The notes beneath the pieces are model-generated. The model saw only the letters and a program-made list of their open reading frames with translations, had not been told where the DNA came from and did no database searches. From assembly GCF_036429475.1 (NCBI RefSeq), contig NZ_CP144125.1, positions 1,736,001-1,800,000 on the forward strand: a DNA stretch of 64,000 nucleotides, in the 5' to 3' direction. Positions 34,830 to 42,863 of this stretch are shown here, piece after piece (position 1 is the first letter of the stretch; each line of letters begins with the position of its first letter). Source of the stretch: Halalkalicoccus sp. CGA53. GTDB lineage: Archaea > Halobacteriota > Halobacteria > Halobacteriales > Halalkalicoccaceae. The position numbers were made by a program, and so were the translations under genes.

Positions 34830-34990
34830 ACGGCCTCTCGACCACGCCACGAACGACCGCGATGCGTCCTTCCTCGAGGTTGCGAACGACGTTCTCCGTC
34901 TTCGCTGGCGTCTCCATGCCCACGAGTAAGTCGAGTCCGATCGGCGCGCGAACGACGGGGGCCGAGTCGGAGGGCTTTTTCCCGCGACCG
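34830..34990 (-). pseudogene. Unidentified gene relic between btuF and SRP19 genes
   Basis: On the minus strand one frame reads a protein-like stretch of about 45 residues: [18 protein letters not shown], then VGMETPAKTENVVRNLEEG and RIAVVRGVVER. The balanced composition differs from the Arg/Ser/Pro-rich noise of the other frames here. It degenerates after about 34830 and has no convincing start. It overlaps the SRP19 promoter. I do not recognise the family. It may be the fragment of a decayed gene or a short real gene starting at the GTG at 34923. Confidence 0.3.
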
Positions 34991-35004
34991 AACGAGGATC
35001 TCCC

Positions 35005-35283
35005 ATGACGGAGAACGTGATCTGGCCCGCCTACCTCGACGCGGATCGAAGCCGGTCGGGGGGCCGCCGGGTGCCGCTCGACCTCGCCGTCTCGAAGCCG
35101 ACCGTCGACGAGATCGCCGCGGCGGTCCAGCAGGTCGGCTACGACGCCGCGATCGAGCGCGAGCGGATCTACCCACAGGAGTACGAGCCCCGCGGACGCG
35201 TGGTCGTGAAGGACGCCGACGACGCGACGAAGAACGACCTCGTGCAGGCGGTGGCGGCGTACGTCACCGCGCTCAGGGAGTGA
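35005..35283 (+). CDS. srp19: Signal recognition particle 19 kDa protein
   Basis: A 92-residue RNA-binding protein that helps assemble the archaeal signal recognition particle by clamping helices 6 and 8 of 7S RNA so that SRP54 can bind. It starts with [20 protein letters not shown], the conserved IWPxYxD...SRxxGRRV pattern. It continues with [18 protein letters not shown] and the [15 protein letters not shown] strand. Length is standard. A T-rich TATA-like GCTTTTT at about 34974-34980 is 28 bases upstream. The gar1 gene follows 40 bases later. No 7S RNA gene was found nearby. Confidence 0.92.
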   Translation: MTENVIWPAYLDADRSRSGGRRVPLDLAVSKPTVDEIAAAVQQVGYDAAIERERIYPQEYEPRGRVVVKDADDATKNDLVQAVAAYVTALRE

Positions 35284-35323
35284 TGAGGGTGAGTGCGAGC
35301 GAGGCGTGGGAGGTGAACGACCG

Positions 35324-35557
35324 ATGGCGATGAGGCGGATCGGCGAGGTCGTCTCGACCGCACAGGGGCTCGCGATCGTTCGCTGTCCGGGCGAGGGTCA
35401 CCCCGAGATCGGGACGATGGTCGTGAACGATCGCCTCGACGGGGTGGGCCGGGTCGTCGACGTCTTCGGCCCCGTCTCGCGGCCGTACGCCGCGGTAACG
35501 CCACACGAGAAGGACGACCTGCCGAAACTGCTCGGGACGAAGCTCTACGCCCGGTAA
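35324..35557 (+). CDS. gar1: H/ACA RNA-protein component Gar1
   Basis: A 77-residue Gar1-type beta-barrel protein. It is part of the H/ACA ribonucleoprotein that guides pseudouridine formation in rRNA together with Cbf5, Nop10 and L7Ae. Conserved stretches are RIGEVVSTAQGLAIVRCPG near the start, then VVNDRLDGVGRVVDVFGPVS and PYAAVTP. The C-terminal LGTKLYAR matches the family end. ATGs at 35324 and 35330 are equally possible. It lies 40 bases after SRP19; pairing of these two small RNA-binding genes is common in haloarchaea. Confidence 0.88.
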   Translation: MAMRRIGEVVSTAQGLAIVRCPGEGHPEIGTMVVNDRLDGVGRVVDVFGPVSRPYAAVTPHEKDDLPKLLGTKLYAR

Positions 35558-35593
35558 CGGAAGGCACATACCTCCCTGCCCGATTGCGGGTGT

Positions 35594-36646
35594 ATGGACC
35601 ACCGGACGCGTCTCGCCCTCGCGTCGGCCGCGACGCTCTCGCTGTTCGTGTTCGTCCAGCTCGGCGCGCTCGCGCTGGTCGAGCCGTTTCAGGGGGCCGG
35701 CCTCCAGCCGACCGAGGAGACCGACGACCCCTCGCTCGGGATCTGGTACCTGCTCGTCATCCTCGTCGCGACGGGCGGGATGCTCGCTGCCTTCCGCTAC
35801 GGCTTCGACTGGGTCGTCCGCGGCGCGGTGATCCTCGCGAGCGTCCTGCTCTCCTGGTACGTCCTCCTCGTCGTCGTCCCCCCCGTGATCCTGATCGGAG
35901 ACTGGAACGTGCTCGCGACGCTCGGCGCGCTCGGCGTCGGTTTCGGCCTGCTCGTCTACCCCGAGTGGTACGTCATCGACGCCGCCGGCGTGCTGATGGG
36001 CGCCGGTGCGGCGGGACTGTTTGGCATCACGTTCGGACTGCTCCCCGCGCTCGTCCTGCTCGTCGCGCTCGCGATCTACGACGCGATCAGCGTCTACGGC
36101 ACGAAACACATGCTCTCGCTCGCCGACAGCGTGATGGATATCAAGGTCCCTGTACTCCTGATCGTCCCCACGACGCTCTCGTACTCGTTTCTCGCGACCG
36201 AGAAACCGGCGAGCCTCTCGGGAGAGGCCGAGGCCGACGGCGGCGCGGAACCGGACGGACACGGGGACGAAGAGCACGGGGAGACCGACGGGGACGGGCC
36301 GGACGCCGCTGAGAACGCAGAGGAGACCGTCGATCCGAGCCGGCGCGACGCGCTGTTCATCGGCCTGGGCGACGCCGTCATCCCCACCGTGCTGGTCGCC
36401 AGCGCCGCGTTCTTCATCCCCGTCGGCACCCTTTCCGTCCCTGGAATCGCGATCAACCTCGCCGCGCTCGGCGCGATGGTCGGCACGCTCTGCGGGCTCG
36501 TCGTCCTGCTCTGGATGGTGCTCAAGGGACGGGCCCACGCGGGCCTGCCGCTGCTCAACGGCGGTGCGATCGCGGGCTACGTCGTCGGCGCGCTCGCGAG
36601 CGGGCTCACGCTCGTCCAGGCGCTCGGTCTCGGGCCGTACCTCTGA
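35594..36646 (+). CDS. Presenilin/SPP-like (A22 family) intramembrane aspartyl protease
   Basis: A 350-residue protein with nine likely membrane helices. The catalytic aspartates are Asp163 in LAIYDAISVYGTKHM (YD motif) and Asp260 in FIGLGDAVIPT (GxGD motif). A C-terminal GLPLLNGGAIAGY corresponds to the PAL motif in degenerate form. The hydrophilic loop between the catalytic helices (about 200-250) is very acidic (EAEADGGAEPDGHGDEE). Such enzymes cut membrane-embedded helices; the archaeal homologue from Methanoculleus is the structural model for presenilin. A TATA-like CACATACC at about 35565-35572 supports the start. The next gene follows after 3 bases. Confidence 0.88.
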   Translation: MDHRTRLALASAATLSLFVFVQLGALALVEPFQGAGLQPTEETDDPSLGIWYLLVILVATGGMLAAFRYGFDWVVRGAVILASVLLSWYVLLVVVPPVILIGDWNVLATLGALGVGFGLLVYPEWYVIDAAGVLMGAGAAGLFGITFGLLPALVLLVALAIYDAISVYGTKHMLSLADSVMDIKVPVLLIVPTTLSYSFLATEKPASLSGEAEADGGAEPDGHGDEEHGETDGDGPDAAENAEETVDPSRRDALFIGLGDAVIPTVLVASAAFFIPVGTLSVPGIAINLAALGAMVGTLCGLVVLLWMVLKGRAHAGLPLLNGGAIAGYVVGALASGLTLVQALGLGPYL

Positions 36647-36649
36647 ACC

Positions 36650-37129
36650 GTGCGCGTCCGTCTCAGCTCCACGATCGACTGCTCGCCCGAGCGCCTCTGG
36701 ACCGAGACGCTCACGACCCGGCTGCTCGCCTACGTCCTCTTCCCGTTCGTCTCGTTCTCGCCGCTCTGCGGGGAGTTTCCGGAGATCTGGTTCGAGCGTC
36801 GGTATCCCGTACGGATCCTCGCGTTCGGTCTCGTCCCGGTCGCCCGGCACACCATCGACGTCTCGATCCCAGTTGTCGAGAGCACGCCCGGAACCCAGCG
36901 GTACGTGCTCGTCGACGACGGCTCCGGGCCGCTCTTTCGTACCTGGCGACACACTATCACGGTCGAAGAGCGTGGCGGGGAGACGGTACTCATCGACGAG
37001 GTCCGGATCGATTCGGGCTACCTCACTCCGTTCGCGTGGCTGTTCGCCCACGTACTCTACCGGTATCGACAGTACAGGATCCGACGACTCGCGGCGAGAG
37101 GCTTCGAGTACCCCGAACGGATTCGCTGA
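36650..37129 (+). CDS. START/SRPBCC-like protein
   Basis: A 159-residue protein with a GTG start three bases after the presenilin-like gene, so probably translationally coupled to it. The opening RLSSTIDCSPERLWTETL and the strand TWRHTITVEERGGETVLIDEV, with a long C-terminal helix (FAHVLYRYRQYRIRRLAARG), resemble the helix-grip SRPBCC fold. There is a hydrophobic segment near 25-45. It differs from the protein at 27648 and the family fit is weaker. A ligand is not evident. Confidence 0.6.
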   Translation: MRVRLSSTIDCSPERLWTETLTTRLLAYVLFPFVSFSPLCGEFPEIWFERRYPVRILAFGLVPVARHTIDVSIPVVESTPGTQRYVLVDDGSGPLFRTWRHTITVEERGGETVLIDEVRIDSGYLTPFAWLFAHVLYRYRQYRIRRLAARGFEYPERIR

Positions 37130-37260
37130 AGTCCTGAGTGTACGTCCCTGTGGTCGAACTACCGAATCCAATTCGTTTCTCTGAAGCCTTGGGCATATAC
37201 AGCGTGTATACAATACATTCGCTGCGTGTCGTAGTACGATAGCCCCAGCCACGAGCGGAG

Positions 37261-37269
37261 ATTTATACC
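37261..37269 (+). promoter_or_regulatory. TATA box of the repeat/channel-like gene
   Basis: ATTTATACC is centred 27 bases before the ATG at 37292, at leaderless spacing. The preceding 130 bases (37130-37260) are AT-rich for this genome, contain a small inverted repeat TATAC-AGCGT-GTATA (about 37194-37208), and no gene. Confidence 0.6.
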
Positions 37270-37291
37270 GCCATCGTCAGATGGATTCATT

Positions 37292-38878
37292 ATGAATTCA
37301 CGAACCTGTGCCTATGTCGCCAGCAAATCCGATCCGGAGAGTTGGCACGGGACAGAGTCATCCACGTTCTACCTCGATCAGAACTGGGGGATCGGAATCA
37401 CGAAGTGGCATTGCCCGCATCCCCCGCTTGACCGAGAGGACGGCGGTGACAATGATGGCGACAACCAGTACTGTGTCTTTCACACCGATCCGACAAAGGT
37501 GCCTGACGATGTCGATGAGAATGAGGCCCTCTTGGACGCACTTCAGGACGCCGGTAACGGTCCATGGACCGACCGTCCAGAGCATCGGGGCCAATTCGTC
37601 GGGGCGACGTTCGGCGCCATTGATTTGTCTGGTGAGACGATCACAGCTACCGATCACCACGGCATTAGATTTGACCATGCCCGATTCAAATCCAATGACG
37701 CGAGCCTGAACTTCACAGAGACAAAATTCGTAGCAGAGGGACGACATCACATCTCGTTCGCTAGAACTGAATTCATGGCCACCGGTTATGGCTCTGTAGA
37801 ATTCGAAGATGCGACGTTTCGAACCGATGACGAGGGCGAGATAGTGTTTGATGATGCGAGGTTTCAAGCCGCCGGCGACGTGGTGTTCTCCGATGCAACG
37901 TTTCAAACCAATGGCAAGGGTAAAGTGTGGTTCGACGATACGATGTTTCAGGCCGCCAGCGACGTGCGGTTCGAAAATGCGACGTTTCGAACCGATGGCG
38001 AGGGCGGGGTGTGGTTCGGCGATGCGACATTTCGAGCCGCTGGCTGTGGTTCAGTGAGGTTTATCGATGCGACATTTCGAGGCGACGGCAAGGGGTATGT
38101 GGGGTTCCCCATGACAACGTTTCGAGCCGACGGCGAGGGCTACGTGAGGTTCTGGAGTGCGAGGTTTCGGTCCGACGGCGACGGCCTCGTGGTATTTCGA
38201 TATGCGGATTTGCTCAATGCAGACTTCCGGGAGGTTGAGTTCGGCGAAGCGGATTTCGGTGGGGTCGATTTCACTGGTACTAACCTTCAGGAAGCGAATA
38301 TAGCTGATATTGGCTTGAGCGGATCGACAACCTGTGAACGACTATACGAAGGATACAGCGACGACCGTTCTACCGGACTTTTTTCCGCTCCAGCGCGTCT
38401 GAGGCGTCTTTACCGAGGATCCGAGTTCGACCCCGAGGGATGGGACGCGACAGCGCGGGCCTACCACCAACTCAAAATCGCATTCAGCGAGCACGGTCTG
38501 GTCGGCAGAGCTCGGAATATGCACATCCGGGAGCGTCGGGCCCGTAGTCTCGAAGCGAAGGCAGTAAACGGATGGTTCGATCGCCGGCATCTGCGTTCAC
38601 TCTTTTCTCGGGTGTTTACGGGCTATGGGGTACAGGTTCGGAACCTTGTGATTTGGATGGTCATGCTTTTTGTGTTATCGACGGCAGTATACGTCTACGT
38701 AGGCGTCGAGGACACGCTCATGGAGAATATCTCCTACAGCGTACTCGCGTTCACGGTCGCTCCCCCAAGGATTCCGTCGGGAGTGGGAGTTCAACTTGTG
38801 ATGATGGTCGAGACGTTCCTTGGTACGCTCTCGATTGTACTTCTGGGCTACATTCTTGGCAATCGCGAGCGGTTTTGA
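37292..38878 (+). CDS. Repeat-domain membrane protein with Cys/His N-terminus and channel-like C-terminus
   Basis: A 528-residue protein. The N-terminus holds a likely metal site (Cys6, His40, Cys41, His43, Cys61, His64 in ITKWHCPHPP and QYCVFH). Residues about 127-330 are tandem units of mostly 15 residues with consensus xFxDATFRxDGxGxV, ending in regular pentapeptide repeats (ADLLNADFREVEFGEADF). A right-handed beta-helix like pentapeptide-repeat proteins is expected. The C-terminus has two membrane helices (about 449-471 and 500-524) around a loop (NISYSVLAFTVAPPRIP) placed like a K+ channel pore but lacking the GYG filter. Base composition and codon use are clearly more AT-rich than in the neighbours, which suggests transfer. 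Confidence 0.8.
   Translation: MNSRTCAYVASKSDPESWHGTESSTFYLDQNWGIGITKWHCPHPPLDREDGGDNDGDNQYCVFHTDPTKVPDDVDENEALLDALQDAGNGPWTDRPEHRGQFVGATFGAIDLSGETITATDHHGIRFDHARFKSNDASLNFTETKFVAEGRHHISFARTEFMATGYGSVEFEDATFRTDDEGEIVFDDARFQAAGDVVFSDATFQTNGKGKVWFDDTMFQAASDVRFENATFRTDGEGGVWFGDATFRAAGCGSVRFIDATFRGDGKGYVGFPMTTFRADGEGYVRFWSARFRSDGDGLVVFRYADLLNADFREVEFGEADFGGVDFTGTNLQEANIADIGLSGSTTCERLYEGYSDDRSTGLFSAPARLRRLYRGSEFDPEGWDATARAYHQLKIAFSEHGLVGRARNMHIRERRARSLEAKAVNGWFDRRHLRSLFSRVFTGYGVQVRNLVIWMVMLFVLSTAVYVYVGVEDTLMENISYSVLAFTVAPPRIPSGVGVQLVMMVETFLGTLSIVLLGYILGNRERF
37668..38220 (+). repeat. Imperfect tandem DNA repeats (about 45 bp) coding the 15-residue units
   Basis: The unit is close to GATGCGACGTTTCGA followed by an Asp/Gly-rich half (GCCGATGGCGAGGGC). 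Good copies begin near 37809, 37887, 37972, 38017, 38065 and 38110; more divergent ones lie on either side, and two units are shortened to 13 residues. The copies share long base identity, not only protein similarity, which suggests recent duplication or recombination. Confidence 0.7.
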
Positions 38879-39052
38879 CCTGGGGGCCGCGCCAAGTATA
38901 TCGAACATGTCTCTGCTGATGAAACTCAGACAGGTGGCATCAACTTGAGCGACTCAGCCTCTGGGTTTGCAGACAACTCCTACCAGCGTTCAAAATAATC
39001 AGCCCGTCGATGCATTACCGGACTCGCAAACGGAGACTCGAAGTACCACCGA

Positions 39053-39493
39053 CTATCGCCGGACGACCGCGGCGAGCGCCGCCCGCCACGGGACCAGGAG
39101 CGCGAGGCCGGTTCCGACCGTTACGGCGACGAACGTTGGCGGCGCGTTCCCGACGACGTTCGGACTCGCGCGGATCGCCGCGCCGACCAGTGCGGCGATG
39201 GTCCAGGCGACGCAGACCGCGAGCACGGAGCGAGTCACCGACTCGTACGTCCGGGAGGCGTAGAGTCCCAGGAGCGGGGCGACGAGCAGCCACCCGAGCA
39301 GGAACGGTGCGACCGTTTCGACCGTGTACGCCGGCACCGCGAGCGGGTCCTGCCCGTGGAAGACGAGGCCGACGGTGAGCTGTGCGGCGATCAGTACGAG
39401 ATCCCCGATGAGTGCGAGCGCGGTCAGCGCGGAGCGTTCGAGCCGGACGACCGGCCGCGACCGGCTCCGGCTGACGGCGGACGAGGCTGCCAT
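39053..39493 (-). CDS. DUF3054 family membrane protein
   Basis: A 146-residue protein with four membrane helices, near 22-45, 60-82, 90-112 and 117-140, after a basic N-terminus. LTALALIGDLVLIAAQLTVG, AVPAYTVETVAPFLLGWLL and VAPLLGLYASRTY match the DUF3054 family (GD-LxF-xxGxxxH, then PFLxGW). No function is known; it is widespread in haloarchaea and actinobacteria. The 174 bases before its stop (38879-39052) hold no gene I can support. It is divergent from the acetyltransferase gene. Confidence 0.78.
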   Translation of the reverse strand: MAASSAVSRSRSRPVVRLERSALTALALIGDLVLIAAQLTVGLVFHGQDPLAVPAYTVETVAPFLLGWLLVAPLLGLYASRTYESVTRSVLAVCVAWTIAALVGAAIRASPNVVGNAPPTFVAVTVGTGLALLVPWRAALAAVVRR

Positions 39494-39574
39494 AACGCCC
39501 GCTACGTCGGGAGGTGATTTGGTTCCCGTGGTTGCGACCGAAACCGACCTGTGGATCGAGCCGGTAGGGGGGCC

Positions 39575-40105
39575 ATGGCCCTCGCCTTCGAGTTCCTCGG
39601 CTGGCCCGACGAGGGCCCGACGCTCCGGCTCGACTACAGGAGGTTCGCCTACGCCGGGAAGTTCGTGATGTCGAGTACGGGGAAGGCCGTCGCTCGCGAG
39701 GGCGGGGAGGTGGTCGCGGCACTCGCGTTCAACGCGGATCGAACCGACGCGTCGACCTGCTGGCTTCGCTACGTCACCGTCCGCGAGGACCGCCGCGGCG
39801 AGGGGATCGGTCCCCGGCTGATCGCGTTCGCCCTCTCGGAGATCGACGAGCGGTTCGACCGGGTGAAGATCGCAGTCAACAACCCGTTCGCCTACGAGGC
39901 GCTCTACAAGGGGGGATTTGGCTTTACCGGGGAGGAGACGGGGATCGCCGAACTCGTCCTCTCCCGCCCCGCCCCCGAGGGACGGTCGGCCGACCGCTAC
40001 CGCGATGGGCTCGACCGGTTCCGCGAGCGCGACCTGAGCGACGCCGAAGAGCGGTTCCTCGCCGAACGCGACGGCTGGTCGCCTCCCCCAGTCGAAGAGG
40101 ACTGA
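39575..40105 (+). CDS. GNAT family N-acetyltransferase
   Basis: A 176-residue GNAT. The acetyl-CoA-binding motif A is visible as LRYVTVREDRRGEGIGPRLI (about 65-84, V-x-x-x-x-R/Q-x-x-G-x-G/A), followed by VKIAVNNPFAYEALYKGGFGF, the typical motif B with Asn and Tyr near the active site. The C-terminal 50 residues are charged and helical. The substrate is not evident. The ATG at 39575 opens the conserved part; 24 bases of open frame upstream are not conserved-looking. It is convergent with the glycerol dehydrogenase gene, 7 bases apart. Confidence 0.82.
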   Translation: MALAFEFLGWPDEGPTLRLDYRRFAYAGKFVMSSTGKAVAREGGEVVAALAFNADRTDASTCWLRYVTVREDRRGEGIGPRLIAFALSEIDERFDRVKIAVNNPFAYEALYKGGFGFTGEETGIAELVLSRPAPEGRSADRYRDGLDRFRERDLSDAEERFLAERDGWSPPPVEED

Positions 40106-40112
40106 CCTCCGT

Positions 40113-41213
40113 TCAGGCGGCCTCGCTCGCGTCGCGACCGAGCGCGTCGGCGGTCCGCAGCGCGTCCTCGACCATCGCGGGCGTGACCTCGAACGGCTCG
40201 TTGTGGATCGTCTCGCCCCCGGCGCAGGCGGCCTCCGCGACGCTCCCGAGATCGGCGCTCTCCGGGTCGTCGATCCCGATCCCCGAGAGCGTCACGGGCA
40301 GGTCGGCCGCGAGCGAGAACTCGATCAGCTCCTCGACGAACGCGTCGTCGTGGCCCTCCAGAACCAGCTGCGTGAGCGTGCCGACGTTCACCTTCTCACC
40401 GTGGGTGGCGTGATGCGTCTCCTCGAGCTGTGTCAGCCCGTTGTGGACCGCGTGGGCGGCCGCGAGCCCGCCGCTCTCGAAGCCCAGTCCCGAGAGCAGG
40501 GTGTTCGCCTCGGTGACCGCCTCGACGCTCTCGGTCACCGCGTCGTTCTCGACGGCGTGGACCGCCGAGACGGCGTGTTCGCGGAGCGTCTCGTAGCAGA
40601 GTCGACCGAGGCGGTGGGCGGCCCGCGTCGACCGCCCGCCGACCATGTTCTCCGCGCTCGACCGATAGGCGGCGTCCGCCTCGAACCAGGTCGCGAGCGC
40701 GTCGCCGATCCCGGAGGTGAAGAATCGGGTGGGCGCGGTCGCGACGAGGGCGGTGTCGACGAGGACGAGGTCGGGGTGGCGCTCGTGAAACCAGTACTCC
40801 TCGAACTCCCCCTCGGGGGTGTAGATCACCGAGAGCGCGCTCGTCGGGGCGTCGGTCGAGGCGATCGTCGGCATCGAGACCATCGCCACGTCGTTCTCGA
40901 TCGCGACGGCCTTCGCCGTATCGAGGGCCTTCCCGCCGCCCGCGCCGACGACGATGTCGGCTCCGGCGTCGGCGCCGATCCCCGCGATCCGCGCTACCTC
41001 CTCCTCCGAGGACTCCTCGCCGAACTCCTCGACGGTCGTCTCGATCCCCCGATCCCGGAAGCCTTCTTCGACCGGGTCGGCGACCAGCGACAGGACGACG
41101 TCGTCGCCGAGGACCAGCGCGTGGTCGCCGAGGCTCTCCGCGTGTGATCCGATCGCCGCGCTCACGTCGCGGCCCTGTACGTACGATCCGGGTGCCTCGA
41201 AGACGTAGGTCAT
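40113..41213 (-). CDS. gldA: Glycerol dehydrogenase (iron-containing alcohol dehydrogenase family)
   Basis: A 366-residue enzyme oxidising glycerol to dihydroxyacetone with NAD. The nucleotide-binding GAGGGKALDTAKAVA (about 89-103) and PTIASTDAPTSALSV are characteristic of GldA. Metal ligands are an Asp in SGIGDALATWFEAD and His residues in AAHAVHNGL and THGEKVNVG. The start is the ATG at 41213 (MTYVFEAPGSYVQG), which matches the usual N-terminus; 41228 is an alternative. Its product is the substrate of the DhaKLM kinase encoded 11 kb away, so the two may act in one glycerol pathway. Confidence 0.85.
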   Translation of the reverse strand: MTYVFEAPGSYVQGRDVSAAIGSHAESLGDHALVLGDDVVLSLVADPVEEGFRDRGIETTVEEFGEESSEEEVARIAGIGADAGADIVVGAGGGKALDTAKAVAIENDVAMVSMPTIASTDAPTSALSVIYTPEGEFEEYWFHERHPDLVLVDTALVATAPTRFFTSGIGDALATWFEADAAYRSSAENMVGGRSTRAAHRLGRLCYETLREHAVSAVHAVENDAVTESVEAVTEANTLLSGLGFESGGLAAAHAVHNGLTQLEETHHATHGEKVNVGTLTQLVLEGHDDAFVEELIEFSLAADLPVTLSGIGIDDPESADLGSVAEAACAGGETIHNEPFEVTPAMVEDALRTADALGRDASEAA

Positions 41214-41310
41214 GGGTGGGGAGAACACGACGCGAAACGGCTTAACAGTCGGGGACCGGGTCGGAGCGGAAACGAAACGACCGACCCCCCTCCGGATATA
41301 CTCTCGATCG

Positions 41311-41784
41311 ATGGAGACGACGCGTCACTTCACCGCCACCGCGTACATCGTCAACGACGGAGCCACGGCGCTCCACCACCATGAGCGCCTCGGCATCGAG
41401 GTGCCACCCGGGGGCCACGTCGACCGGGACGAACTGCCACACGAGACGGCCCTGCGGGAGATCGAGGAGGAGACCGGCCTCGAGGCGACGCTCGTGGACG
41501 ACACCCGGGAGGTGACCGGCCCCGATGGGGTGAGTCTCCCGAGGCCGCGACACGTGATGCTCTACGACATCAACGTCCACGCCGACGGCTCGGTCGGCCA
41601 CCAGCACGTCGATCTGCTCTACTACGCGAGCGTCGGGAGCCGCGAGATCAGCCCCGCGCCGGGCGAGGCCGGGACCGAGGCCTGGTCGTGGTACACCTCG
41701 GAGGAGCTACGCGAGAGCGAGGTCGATTCGGATACGGTCGAACTCGGTTGCGAGGCGATCGACGTCGTCGAGAACGGCGGTTAG
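41311..41784 (+). CDS. Nudix hydrolase
   Basis: A 157-residue protein. The Nudix box G-x5-E-x7-REUxEExGU is complete: GHVDRDELPHETALRE followed by IEEETGL (residues about 38-60). The four Glu bind Mg2+ for hydrolysis of a nucleoside diphosphate linked to another group. An unusual pair HHHE precedes the box. Flanking segments do not identify the substrate. The start is the ATG at 41311. The stop overlaps the convergent asparagine-synthase-like gene by four bases. Confidence 0.88.
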   Translation: METTRHFTATAYIVNDGATALHHHERLGIEVPPGGHVDRDELPHETALREIEEETGLEATLVDDTREVTGPDGVSLPRPRHVMLYDINVHADGSVGHQHVDLLYYASVGSREISPAPGEAGTEAWSWYTSEELRESEVDSDTVELGCEAIDVVENGG

Positions 41785-42863
41785 TCCTCGGAATCGAGCA
41801 GCGACTCGACGTACCGATCCACGTGGCGGTCGATCCGCCGCTTGTAGCCCGCCTGCCGCGCCAGCCGGTCGAGTTCGCGCGAGACGAGGCTGCCGTACTG
41901 GACCGCCTTCTTTCCCCTCCTCGTGACCTCGTCCGGGACGAACGCCCGCGCGGCCTCGCGGAACGCCCACTTTCGGACCCCGTCACGAACGAGATGCTCG
42001 CCGTCGAGACGGAGTGCGATCTCGATCAGACGGTCGTCGAGCAGCGGCACGACGGGTTCGACGCCCGACGCGCGCAGGGCGAGCACGTCGCGTTCGAGGC
42101 CGTGGGGAAGTGACGAGACCGCCTCCCGGGCGGCCCCACGCACGGATTCGGCCTCGACGCGGTGGTCGAGACGGGCGACCTTCTCGTAGCCGCCGAACAG
42201 TTCGTCCGCGCCCTGACCGAGCGCGAGGCGGTCGAAGCCGTCCGCCGCCGCACGCTCACCGACCAGAAAGAGCGTGAGCGCGATCGAGACGTCCATCGCG
42301 TTCGTCCGACCGGTCGCCCGCGCTACCCTCCCTGCTGCCCGCTCGATCTCCCCGTGGGTGACGTCGATCTCGACCAGCTCCAGCCCGAGCAGGTCGGCGG
42401 CCGAGCGGGCGGCTTCGAGATCGTGACTCCCCTCGAAGCCCGCGACGTAACACGGTACCGAGAGCGCGCTCGCGACCACGGCGGAGTCGACCCCGCCCGA
42501 AAAGGCGACCGCGGTCCCGTCCGTGTCGATCGCGTCCAGACTCTCGCCGAGCCCGTCGCGGAGTCCCTCGATCGCGTCGCCGTCCTCCGCGGTCGGTTCC
42601 GGCTCCGGGAGCGTCCAGACCCGTTCGAGTCCGCCCTCGTCGCGAACGTGGCCTGTCGGGAACGAGACCGGATCGGCGAGATCCGTCGGCGAGAACGCCC
42701 ACCCGGTCCCCTCGCGCTCGGTGAACAGCGGGTACCTGCCGAGGACGTCCCGGACGAGTTTTCCCCCGGGCAGTTCGCCGGCGAACCCCCGGTCCCCGGG
42801 GAGCGGATCGGCCGTCTCGATCGCCCGTTCGACGAGGTCGGCGGAAGCGCCGTGGAGGCTCAT
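41781..42863 (-). CDS. Asparagine-synthase-like protein with reduced N-terminal domain
   Basis: A 360-residue protein. The ATP pyrophosphatase P-loop is VAFSGGVDSAVVA (about 118-130), followed by LALGQGADELFGGY and VRKWAFREAARAFVPDEV, and RRGKKAVQYGSLV near the end, all characteristic of asparagine synthetase C-domains. The N-terminus (about 95 residues) keeps a VLGRYPLFTE segment like the end of a glutamine amidotransferase domain but lacks the catalytic Cys2 and most of the domain. So glutamine cannot be the nitrogen donor in the usual way. The ATG overlaps the PHP gene stop by four bases: the two form an operon. Confidence 0.8.
   Translation of the reverse strand: MSLHGASADLVERAIETADPLPGDRGFAGELPGGKLVRDVLGRYPLFTEREGTGWAFSPTDLADPVSFPTGHVRDEGGLERVWTLPEPEPTAEDGDAIEGLRDGLGESLDAIDTDGTAVAFSGGVDSAVVASALSVPCYVAGFEGSHDLEAARSAADLLGLELVEIDVTHGEIERAAGRVARATGRTNAMDVSIALTLFLVGERAAADGFDRLALGQGADELFGGYEKVARLDHRVEAESVRGAAREAVSSLPHGLERDVLALRASGVEPVVPLLDDRLIEIALRLDGEHLVRDGVRKWAFREAARAFVPDEVTRRGKKAVQYGSLVSRELDRLARQAGYKRRIDRHVDRYVESLLDSED

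Noticed and set aside
34777-35004. A 7S (SRP) RNA gene next to SRP19
   Set aside because: The gap is only 228 bases, shorter than the roughly 300-base RNA, and no SRP Alu- or S-domain motif was recognised.
35273-37252. A 659-codon minus-strand frame opposite gar1 and the presenilin-like gene
   Set aside because: Composition is repetitive (DRE/ERG runs) without family motifs. The opposite strand carries well-conserved genes with promoters.
37668-38220. Tandem repeats as a possible CRISPR array
   Set aside because: The repeats are contiguous, vary in length by codons, lack unique spacers and encode a regular protein repeat in one open frame.
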